Assembly: GCF_050948175.1 (NCBI RefSeq)
Contig: NC_135195.1
Coordinates: forward strand, 4,616,001 to 4,680,000
DNA from: Xylocopa sonorina
Lineage: Eukaryota; Arthropoda; Insecta; Hymenoptera; Apidae
Length of the DNA: 64,000 nt
Direction: 5' to 3'
The notes beneath the pieces are model-generated. The model was not told the origin of the DNA. It saw nothing but the letters and a program-made list of their open reading frames with translations, and ran no database searches. Below, one piece after another: positions 54,901 to 64,000 of this stretch. Every line of letters begins with the position of its first letter. Positions within the stretch are counted from its first letter, which is position 1. A program made the translations under genes and the position numbers.

Positions 54901-57900
54901 GAGCAAGCGCGATAAGTGTAACTGGCATCACTACCTTCTGCAAACGAGGAGAGTGTTGTGCCTGGTGAAGTAATTGGTGATCTTTGCTCCTAATGCTTCC
55001 AGCATATACTTCACTTTCGCCCGTTCCTCACCCTCGAATCCGGACAACGACACGATGTGCTTCGCGCACGGGAGATCCGTCAGGCTGAATGGCGTGGGGA
55101 AGTGCAACGCGTGCCACGGCGGTACTACCTGCTGTCTGTTAACCACGTCCGACAGCCAGTGGGCGCTAACGCAACGTTTCCCTTCGCGTAGCGCCTGCAC
55201 TACCGTCGGGTGCTTCTGCGTGATTGCGAGCACGTGGGTGGCTCGGGTGCAATACTGCGGTTCGACCTCTCCGCCGTGTCTCTCGATCACCTGTTTCCAC
55301 GTGGAAACATCGTTCGGACGTTGCATGTCGTACTCGACAATAACAAATATACAACCTAGCAAAAATAGATCTGGTGGCACTGAAAGTACAAGTAACAGTA
55401 TATTACACATGGAAAGAAGAAGAGCTCTTTGAATTAACATTCTACTAGAAATGAAAACTGCTTATTTATTATGCCCCAATGCAATTTTTCGCTGGCGCTA
55501 TCTCGTTGCACGTGGACGTAATAAATGAACAGTGTGAAAGACGCGAGGTTGTTTGTACTTGAAAGGTTTTGTCTTAGAGCCGTTCAGATTTTATCTTTTA
55601 CGATATTTCCTAAAAGATAGCAACGGAAGACACAAGTCTATCCAGAATTTTAATTTCTTCTGTGCCACATCTATTTTTCTGCTTACTGGAAATGAGTATC
55701 TAAAACAACGATAGGATCTTGTATTCGTTTCAATGTAAACATTTCCTACTGCAATGTCGATTTCAAATCTAATCACGAAACTTTTCAAGTAAAAAGCACG
55801 TAGAACCACGCACGCGAAGTCATGAAGTTATGACTCATCCCTTCCTCCAAATCTATCGTAAAGCTTTAATTAAGAGCGATTTTAAGAACTTAAAAAAGCG
55901 TACGTTTCAAGTTCGGATTGTGGCCGTAGAACTGGGCTTTCGCTTGAGGTATAACCGGGGCGTATTGCATCTTTATTTGCGTCCCGGGTGGTGCTCCATT
56001 TGTGATATTTCCAACGGTCCTCCGCTGGTATGCTGCAAGGAGCTGTGGGTCCTGGGACGGCGGTGGTGGAGGTCTGTGTTGCGCGGTCATTAATCTTAAC
56101 TGACCCGCTGCGCTACCTTCAGCGGCGCTACCCTGTAATCTGTTCGTCAACATGTTTGCCAGAGCCGTTTTCGTCTTCGCATTCACGACCAACTGTTGAT
56201 CCGGTGGTATCTGAGCGTTATTAGACAACGACGCTAAAGGTGGCTCTTGCTGCGCACCCTGTTGCTGTTGTTGTTGCTGCTGCTGCTGTTGCTGTAGATG
56301 CTGCAGCTGTTGCAACCTGGCCATTTGTTGCTGTTTCTGCATATGCAACTGCGCTATGTGTTGCGGCGTTAGAGGTTGACTTTGTTGGAACGTTTGACCA
56401 GGTTGACTGGCTTGTGGACCTTGCACGTTTTGTCCTGTTTGGACAATAACTTGGTTGGAAGAATTAATCGGCGTTAACGCTGGTGGTTGAACTCCAGGGT
56501 GAACGGGCTTTTGGCCAGGGGTTTGCGCAATCTGAGGTCCTATCATCTGAGGACGTGGTTGCTGGACCCACTGCAAACCGCCAGGTTGAACTGGTTTACC
56601 CGGACTCCTTATGACAGCTATATGCGCTCCTTGTTGAGCTTGACGGTTTTGCATTTGCCTTTGTAATAACAGATTTCTTTGCTTCTGAATTTTCTGGATA
56701 AACTGAGCCCTCTGTTGCGGATCCATTTGTTGTAACTGTTGATGCGTCTGGGCATCTAATTGTATTAATTGTCTCGGTGGCTGCGGCGGCTGTTGAGGCC
56801 ATTGACCACTTGGTCTTTGAGGGCCAATGTGCTGCTGTTGTTGCCTTTGTAGTTGTAGGTACTGTTGCTGTTGCCAATGAGAATCTCTTTGTACGATAAA
56901 GCCCTGTTGATTCGGACCCATTAATTGCTGATTCTGTGGTTGTTGCTGTAACTGACCGTCCCTTATAACGAACTGTTGCGAGCCTTGAGGTGCAGATTGT
57001 TGCAGTTGTTGAGATATTTGCTGAATTTTCTGCTGTTGTTGTTGCTGTTGCTGTTGCAAAAGTATTAGCTGCCGCTGTTCGGACGTGAGCTGTTGCGGTG
57101 GAGTCTGTTGCTGATTCAACTGATGCTGTTGTGGTCCAATTTGTTGTTGCTGAGTAGGGATTTGTTGTTGTTGCTGCTGCTGCTGCAAAACTATTTGCTG
57201 TTGAGGTGTTAATTGCACTTGTTGCACTAATTGTGGCTGTGGAGTAATTTGCTGCTGGGAAGTAATTTGTTGCTGTTGTGACAAATGTTGCTGTTGTTGA
57301 TTTATTTGCTGTTGCGAAAGTATCTGATGCTGGCTCAGTTGTTTTTGCTGTAAAATTTGCTGAGGCGATGACATCTGATGCTGAGGTAACTGTGAATTTA
57401 TTTGTTGTTGTTGCTGTTGTGCCATTAATGGTTGTTGTGGGAGCGATTGCTGCGGGGTTCCTATCAGTTGTTGTGGAGATGTTAACTGCGGAGACTGTTG
57501 CTGATTTAAGATCTGCTGCTGGGTATATTGTTGTTGTTGCAGTTGCTGATGCGTCAATTGTTGAGACAATTGCTGCTGCTGACTTAATTGTTGTTGCTGC
57601 TGCTGCTGCTGCTGTTGTTGTAGTAATGTATGTTGCATATTTATCTGTTGCTGTTGCGGAGATAATTCTGGTTGTTGTATTTGTGGTGGTGCGGACTTTA
57701 TTTGAGCAACATTATTCTGCTGAGGAGCTTGTGGTAACCAATTTGTTTGCGTAACATTTTGATCCGACACAGAAGACGCAATTGTGGAAGCGTTAGATAA
57801 ACTTGTTGTAGAGATTGGCCGAGGAAGGTGCTGTTGTTGAGCATTAACATTATTTTGTCCATTAGCTGCATAAGGAATTGTTGTTACAGTTGCATTAGCA

Positions 57901-59334
57901 GTATTGATGTTATGCGGCGCATTAGAAGATACAGGTGGACTTGGTTGGTTCCAAGGCATCCGTTGTTTCAGTTGCTCTAACATAGCTTTAGTTCTGTCCT
58001 GTTCTTCTTGAGCTGTATTATTTTCTGTATCTTCATCCATGAAGCCAGTAATCATGGCTGTAGAACTATTCGGGTATACTAAAAGCCTTGGATGATATTC
58101 CACCTCGCTAATAATAGTTCCCTTTCTACAACACTCTGTCACCCAATCAGGAGTTATGATTTGAATAGGATGTCTCATCGCAGTTTCATATTTCAAACCA
58201 GCAGCTTTCCCGGTAATTAAGTGAGTACAATATCGATCTAAACGTAATTGACATTTACCACCTTGAAGCGTGATCATTGCCCACAGACTTTTACTGTCCG
58301 CGCGGCTTACCTGAGACACACATGCTCGTACATTTGAAAATAACTGTGTGTCTTCAGGTGAAAAATAATGTGGTCTATATTAATGACATAGTTAAGGAAA
58401 TTACGCAGTCTCTAAAGTCGCTGTTATATTATAAAAGTATAATTAATATTTGTAAAATTACATATTACATGCTAAGATATATAATTTAAAGTTACAATAT
58501 TTTCAAACAACTAAAAATTTCTAATCTAGGATACGGCAGAAGTTTGTTGCATTTAACGGAATATAAAATCCAATTCTGTGTAACTGCTGGTATCTCATAA
58601 ATATCCTTTGCTGCGGATATATCATTTTCCAGCGCATCATAGCCTGCTATTAAATGTGTAACAAAATCACTAAAATAATTTGACCTTTCAGCGCCTCCCT
58701 CTTGTAGTAAATTTAAAATCTGCAAATAATCAAGAGAATATTTGTTTCTACAGCATATTATTCTTTGCTGTCAGAAGTACTTATTCATGCAACTATTATT
58801 TCAACGTCTATATCAAAGTAAGAATTTGTTAATTACTTATCTTCCTCCTTCTCTAATTAAAAAAGAAACTAGATCCAATGCTTGAAACTTAAAATTGTCA
58901 ATAAACAATATTACAAGTATTATTTAGTAATAACTGAATATACAGATGAACAATTCATCTCTCCTAAGGCATTACATTTATACATTGCACGTCCAAAGAA
59001 ATGGTATAAATGAAATATTTTGCCCGAAATCTCTTGTGTCAATTTTTCTATAAAACGCACAGCCTGTTAAATTTGACTCCATTTTATAACCTCTTTCGCG
59101 TGAATCGCAAGTAATTCGAAGCAACAGCGAGCAAATCGCAATTTTCAACAATTACGATGTAATAATACCAATATCGTGAAATTAGTGGCTCGACGTCAAG
59201 GGCGAAGGAAAAACGCGGGAAACGACAAAACGATATACCTTGGGATCACCTTCGCCGCTGACGTAGTATTTAACATCGGCGAATAGGGCCCCGTCGAGCT
59301 TTAATTCCTCGAGGCCGGCCCTTATGTCGCCCAT
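51950..59334 (-). CDS. Paxip1: PTIP (PAX-interacting protein 1), six-BRCT nuclear scaffold with polyQ centre, 9 exons
   Basis: Exons in transcript order: 59334-59239, 58719-58535, 58374-55904, 55379-54935, 54177-53993, 53866-53625, 53370-53101, 52338-52134, 52017-51950; 4167 nt, 1388 aa, all phases consistent. BRCT1 is about residues 18-100 (EVKYY-like VKYYVSGEGDP start) and BRCT2 about 106-190 (ACVSQVSRADSKSLW). A Gln-rich region spans about 310-820. BRCT3-BRCT4 are about 920-1115 (LFLLGCIFVIVEY, CVSAHWLSDVV, KHIVSLSGFEG, VVNTQWLTDLL). BRCT5-BRCT6 are about 1190-1388 (ILFSGINPRKHAK, YIVTLQWLLDC, GKIFYVTPSVIPSPST, FSAEIVLGAV). PTIP is a subunit of MLL3/4 (Trr) H3K4 methyltransferase complexes, and its last BRCT pair binds phospho-SQ proteins in the DNA-damage response. 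Domain order matches vertebrate PTIP. Exon 2 uses a weak donor (CTGCC-gtatcc), confirmed because it restores the conserved FSPEDTQLF stretch. Confidence 0.96.
56255..57640 (-). repeat. polyglutamine-coding (CAG/CAA)n tracts in PTIP
   Basis: Many runs of mixed CAG and CAA codons (read on the minus strand) encode Gln blocks of up to about 12 residues separated by Leu, Ser, Pro and Ile. The mixing of codons indicates long-standing selection or slippage rather than a fresh pure-CAG expansion. The antisense Ala/Val-rich ORF at 57278-57754 is a shadow of it. Confidence 0.9.
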
Positions 59335-59574
59335 CCTTGGAAAATTGCAGACAAAATCACGTTTTCCACATCACAACGAGACGGCGCGTTTTCTGAAACG
59401 ATCTTGGAGCACACACAATATTTGATAACAAAACTGAGCCGCGACGCTTTTGTTATTATTATGATCGCAAGGTTATGTAGCCACTTCACAGTCGAACGAT
59501 ACACGTCGCGCTCTCGATAGGTATCGACAGTCTCGAGAGCGCTCGATTCGAACATCGAAAATGCAGTAACCAAC
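59335..59574. promoter_or_regulatory. divergent promoter between PTIP and the small gene at 59575
   Basis: Only 240 bp separate the two opposed start codons. The interval contains ctcgataggtatcgacagtctcgagagcgctcgat, described here in two parts: a DRE-like region (ctcgataggtatcgac) and an adjacent tctcgagagc palindrome. No TATA box is evident. This fits a bidirectional housekeeping promoter. Confidence 0.5.
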
Positions 59575-60624
59575 ATGGACGCGCGCGATAAAACGATGTC
59601 GTGAGTTTTTGTTAAAAAATTAATTATAACACGAGTCGTAGCGTTCGATTTACTGTATTATGAGTCAACGTGCACGGTAATCAGTGCGAATCGTATAAAC
59701 GACAAGATTTTTCCGTTTTTTCTCGTACTTGGTCGAAACTTTCGCTTACCCATTTTGCTGCATCGTAATTATGGCATAACCATGGTGTGTGTTGATGTAC
59801 GCGTTTGAAACTGTCTCGTATGTTCAACTAGTGGCGCGTGAAAACTTTTTATGTACTTTTGTGATCGAAATTTTACTCAAAAGTGTTGCGATAATATTAT
59901 GCGTGGCTATATACATGTGCTAACACGTGACTGGAATAAGGCGGCTGAATTGAAATGCTAGAACAAGGTATTTATATGATTATTATATGCACAAGTATCT
60001 CGAGATAATCTCTGTTGCTTTACATTATATTGTGATGGTAAAAATGACCAATGGATTGAAAAAAGATAACCAGAATAGGGAGAAATATACGTATCGAATT
60101 TAAAGGAAAATATATAAATTTGTTAAAAAGATATTCGATATTTTATTCAAAACGATTGGAACGATATTTGATGCATATCTCGAGAGGCTTTCTATAACAA
60201 TTCCTATCCGTATCACAAGACCGTGAAAATAAAGATTCCTTGTATCTTTTGCGATTTATCAAATGTAAACATAAGTGATGCGTATAATGTGCAAACTCAT
60301 CATCATGTCGGGCGACACAGAAAGGCACAATAATTGAAAACATTTGTTTACTTTATTGTATACTCTTCTCATTCACGTAATAGGTACATATCAGCATCTA
60401 AAATGCTTTTCACCGTAATAATCCACCGGGACCTCTTTTTCTTCTTTTTATTTACTTTACGCATTCTTCATTTACCTCTTTCTCGCTCTCTTTCTCTCTC
60501 AGTTTCTTTCACTTGTACTCGTTCCCTCTCTTTCTCTCTCTTCATTTCCTAACTTGTTCTCTCCCTCCCTTTCTCACAACCTTTCTCTCTCTATCACGCA
60601 CACGAAATATTTTCCTCTCTTTCT

Positions 60625-60675
<51 letters not shown>

Positions 60676-61226
60676 TTCTCTCAATATATACATATACATA
60701 CATACATATGTATATCTATATATCTTCGCTCCATTCGCTCTTTTCCCTCGCATTCATAGATAAATAAATTATAGGCTAATATATACAAGCTTTCTTAATA
60801 GAATTCCTCTCCTTACTTAATTTTAATAGTCATTTGTCTCACTTAACAGATTTATTCATCTTGTAAAGACTCTAGAAATATTGAGCTTGGTCTGGTCAGT
60901 ATACGTCATATAATTCCCATTAACATTTCTCGTTTTTAAATTAAATTATACGTGCCTATGTGTCCGTGTGTACGTGTACGTGTGTGTATGCGTGTATCAC
61001 CTCGTGGAAATTTGTTACTCTCAACTTTTTCTTCTTTTCTCATTCGGTAGATTGCAGTATCGAATACCTTTTATTCTCAACAAACGATGAAAATGTTTCC
61101 GTAAACGAAGAGAGCCGTGGGAGTGAGCAGGTTAAGGGGAAGGTTTGGGTAGCGGAAGATAAATTATTTAATCGTTTGAGTAAAGAAAAATTAGGTGAAT
61201 CCACGGATAATTTGTGGAATTGTTAA
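59575..61226 (+). CDS. probable two-exon gene for a 64-aa charged protein of unknown function
   Basis: Exon 1 (59575-59600) starts in a good context (accaacATGG) and encodes MDARDKTMS up to a strong donor (gtgagt). Exon 2 (61058-61226) follows a long pyrimidine-rich tract ending attgcag. Phases match (26 + 169 = 195 nt, 65 codons including stop). Exon 2 encodes an acidic/basic mixed sequence with NEESRGSEQVKGKVWVAEDK and KLGESTDNLWNC at the end. No signal peptide, membrane segment or family that I recognise. It shares a 240-bp divergent promoter with PTIP. Evidence is splice-site and frame agreement only; exon 1 is very short, so chance is not excluded. Confidence 0.42.
60629..60672 (+). repeat. 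(CT)n microsatellite in a pyrimidine-rich tract
   Basis: A pure CT run of about 44 bp sits inside a longer pyrimidine-rich stretch (about 60470-60680). It lies in the intron of the putative small gene. It creates Ser/Leu-rich ORFs at 60334-60767 that are not genes. Confidence 0.95.
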
Positions 61227-63578
61227 TTTAACATCTCGATATCGTGAAATTAAAATCGCGTTCACTTTTGTCCGTATATATACGTATATATCTATCTGTG
61301 TTCGTGTATTTGTATGCATATGTACGTATATAGATATCTCTCTTCCGTAACAACAAATTTATAATTTATCGGAACATTCGTTATTCAACAAGTATCTTGA
61401 AAAAGAAGTACGTAGAGATACATTTTAATTTGTGACAAAAGAAAGAAAGAACCGGCAACAGCTTTTGTAATATAGTGTCGTAGTCGTTAAGGTGGACAGT
61501 AAAAATTATAATCGCGTGACCTCGACGTCGGTCGACTTCCTTTTTCGCAGAGTTCCGACGTGGAATGGAAAGACTCGACGTTATATCGACGTTAGTGATT
61601 AATAATCATCCGTTCGGTATACACGACCGTACGTTTAAGCAGGTGCTTAGATTTTACATGTAGTTCTAGATATCCCAAGTATAATATCCTCTCAGGCATC
61701 TGTGATTATTTGCAATAACCATTATCTAACTAAAGAAAAATTTCGATTTTAAGTAAATCATTTATCGTTACGAAAGTCTATCAAATTTTTAAATGCAATT
61801 ATTGTGATATCGAGTTTGATGAAACTCGTGTATGCAATATCTATTGACGCTTAAAATTACTTCAAAGAGAAATTAGTACCTTTTTAAGTATTTTATACGT
61901 TTAATATCTACGAATAAAAGTTTCATTTCAACGAGTAAAAATTCAATTTCAAGTTATATTAAATTCATCTCTACAGTCTGTTTCTACGTGTGATTTCTTG
62001 CAATTAAGAGGATACTTATACTTGGCCACTTATTGTGCCTACTGTTTAGATGATAAAATAAGTTTTCCAAGACGAAACTATACAGCCTATCATTTGCGCA
62101 TGGACAAGAGAAACTCTGTTGAATTTTTTTGGGGAAATCAGATGGGAACAGTTTCCAGGAGTGGGAGAGGAAGCAAATTTGTTCGTTAACGTGAAAATAT
62201 CGCTCGACTCTTAGAAATAATTCATTTAATTGCACTTTTCATGCTGTTCGAAGACATTCTATAAATCCACGAGCAAATACTTCTTCGTAGAAACGAAACT
62301 TTTTCCCCCCCCGTTTCGCAGTTCCCTTCTCTCGAGTATTATATTATGTTAATTATTGAGTGTTACAAGTTTAAAAATCATTAACGTACGCACGTAGCTC
62401 GGTAAACGATTAAAAAGTAATTACGTGAAGTTAATAATAAAGTAATCGTAATTTGTACCATACACGCGGTATTACATGAGGTAACATTGTTCATAGTCAC
62501 GAGGTCGGTCGGTGATCTTTTGGCGGACTGCTTTGCCCTTTCGCATTCGTATTATTCAAAGGGAAACTCGAAATTTTCGGTGAAATTTTAAGAGGAACAT
62601 GCAAACTGACCGAGTGACTTTACGGTTTAATTAATATTTAACGTAATACACGGTGAATATATTGTAATATCGCAAACACACTGCGTGCAGTATTCAGAAC
62701 CATCTGTACCTCTGTTTCTATCGTTACGTAACGCGTAAAATTCGTCTCGCAATTAATTAGTTAAATCTTGGTAGTATCTAAAAGTATAACAGTCGAACCA
62801 CTATAAATTTGAATTTTTGCAAAACAAACAAAATAAAGGAAAATCTCATTACTGTCTAGAAACGTGCACAAGTATGCATATTATCGACTTCCATTTTATC
62901 TCCCTCGAAACATATCGATTCGGTTTCATTCGATCAAAAAAAAAAAAAAAAAAGAACGATCGCGACCTACAAATTTGATAATCGTTGAAACTCTAAAACC
63001 GTTGCTGACTGTGGCCAAATAAAATGAACGATAATTAGGTCTAACGATTTGTCTTCACGATCCTTAACCAAGAATTAAACGGAATCGAGGGTGAAACGAA
63101 AGAGCGCCGATGGTCAATGGCTCGTTAAGAATAGAAACGACTGGAGAACAAGCTCTGGACCGGTAAATATCTGCGTGTATACGTGTGTGTCGTATGTGTG
63201 GGTAGAGGTGTGCACAGGGAGGGAGCGCGACTGAAACGCAAGTTACACGTGAATTCACGACGTCCAGAGGCTTTAGAAACACACGATGATATAGTCGTCC
63301 TTTCGCATTGAAGGTCGCACAATTTGGCCCACGAATCTCGTCACGACGTAACCCAGGATCATATAGAAAAGGAACGATCTCCTCTAGAATAACTTGGATC
63401 GTGTTTACATCATGGTCTCCCTACAACTGGTCATGCTATCGAAGTCTAACTGTAAGTAAGGGCAATCGTTCTCGCATAGGGTCGCGTTGCTGGTAGCAGC
63501 CGTTGGCCCGTTGCACCATCCCTCCTGATGGAGGGTGCTCGTGAGGTAACAAAGTACGTCTAGGATCTCGTTAATGCG
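61227..63578. other. non-coding stretch, possibly 3' UTR of the right-edge gene
   Basis: No exon recognised. It is AT-rich with a 17-bp poly-A run at about 62937-62953. Part may be 3' UTR of the minus-strand gene at 63579 or of the small gene at 59575. Confidence 0.45.
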
Positions 63579-64000
63579 CTAGGAGCCCGGGTTCGCGTTC
63601 TCGCTACTCCTTCGCCTCGCTTCCAGTTCCTGGGCGAGCATCGCCACCTCCCAGTTATTGTGCTCCTGTCGACGCACTTCACCCTCGTCGTCGTCGTCGT
63701 CGTCCCCGTCGTTCTCACTGTCGCTACGACCGTGTTTGTCCTCGAACTCGCCCTCGGATCTACTGCTCTCGCTGTTCGACTCGAGGTCGATCGCGACGTC
63801 GTCCTTCCACAGGCTCTGAGGTACGATCGAACTGGGTAGTTCCTGAAGCTGTAGCGTTTCTTCTTCGGAATGCTCCTCCCAGGATCTTCGATTGTGGGAG
63901 CCAGACTCCATGGACGGCGAGGAATGCTTGTACTGCGCTCGAGTGGTTAGGACCGTGTCCACGGAACCGTCCCTCATGAACGGATGGTCCTCGCGATCGT
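63579..64000 (-). CDS. C-terminal exon of an acidic, Ser-rich protein, cut by the window edge; not identified
   Basis: The frame is open from the window edge to a stop at 63579-63581, about 140 codons. The visible part begins DREDHPFMRDGSVD and is rich in Ser and Glu. It has an Asp run (DGDDDDDDEG, from a GTC/GAC trinucleotide repeat at about 63690-63715) and ends in a short basic-acidic helix-like segment (WEVAMLAQELEARRRSS). Composition and codon bias look coding and there is no splice acceptor need within the window. Most of the protein lies to the right. I do not recognise the family; the acidic tail could belong to a nuclear or cytoskeletal protein. Confidence 0.72.
   Translation of the reverse strand, partial: DREDHPFMRDGSVDTVLTTRAQYKHSSPSMESGSHNRRSWEEHSEEETLQLQELPSSIVPQSLWKDDVAIDLESNSESSRSEGEFEDKHGRSDSENDGDDDDDDEGEVRRQEHNNWEVAMLAQELEARRRSSENANPGS

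Noticed and set aside
57278..57754. 158-codon Ala/Val-rich ORF antisense to PTIP
   Set aside because: It is the complement of CAA/CAG runs in the PTIP polyQ exon; hydrophobic composition follows from the repeat.
60334..60767. Ser/Leu-rich ORFs
   Set aside because: Produced by the (CT)n tract.
1..64000. tRNA, rRNA or known conserved insect miRNA genes
   Set aside because: I looked by eye for B-box-like motifs and a few well-known mature miRNA sequences and saw none; a covariance-model scan (tRNAscan-SE, Infernal) would be decisive.

Overview
The window looks like insect nuclear DNA, most likely from a hymenopteran and perhaps a bee. This is inferred from an AT-rich background with short CpG/GC-rich islands, small exons with ordinary GT-AG introns, and the nature of the recognisable proteins (an insect-type AA15 LPMO, SART3, gastrulation-defective-type proteases, and a glutamine-rich PTIP). 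There is no operon, phage or bacterial signal. Exon models were built by hand from splice sites and reading-frame phase, and each spliced model below closes to a whole number of codons.

Layout. 1-22.27 kb: I find no convincing coding exon. It holds a 556-bp transposon fragment (4156-4711), a 214-bp tandem duplication (6407-6834), a roughly 62-bp minisatellite (about 8990-9545), GC-rich islands, a possible promoter near 15.51 kb, a cytosine-poor degenerate repeat (15.86-16.13 kb), and a repeat cluster at 19.62-20.05 kb. 22.3-28.2 kb (+): a three-exon, membrane-anchored AA15 copper monooxygenase. 28.8-32.2 kb (-): six-exon SART3, convergent with the LPMO gene. 37.5-51.1 kb (+): a tandem array of three gastrulation-defective (gd)-type genes. 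The first keeps a complete catalytic triad. The second has Asn where the catalytic Ser should be. The third has lost the protease domain and has a short sequon repeat and a GPI-signal-like tail instead. 51.95-59.33 kb (-): nine-exon PTIP with six BRCT domains and a large polyQ centre. 59.58-61.23 kb (+): a probable two-exon small gene sharing a 240-bp divergent promoter with PTIP. 63.58-64.0 kb (-): the last coding exon of an unidentified acidic protein that runs off the window.

The most unusual region is the gd array. Besides the three different fates of the paralogues, its introns carry several local duplications that copy exon-intron boundaries: a duplicated His-motif acceptor, a duplicated GC-type donor, and a five-copy array carrying both acceptor and donor. 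One intron also holds a 1.5-kb palindrome that would fold into long double-stranded RNA. A palindrome-bearing TTAA-flanked repeat sits directly against the start of gd2. gd1 and gd3 share a 20-bp upstream motif in the region where gd2 has that repeat.

Functionally, SART3 (U4/U6 snRNP recycling) and PTIP (MLL3/4 and DNA-damage scaffold) are housekeeping nuclear factors. The LPMO and the gd family are secreted or surface proteins acting on the extracellular matrix or in extracellular protease cascades. There is no sign that these groups work as one pathway.
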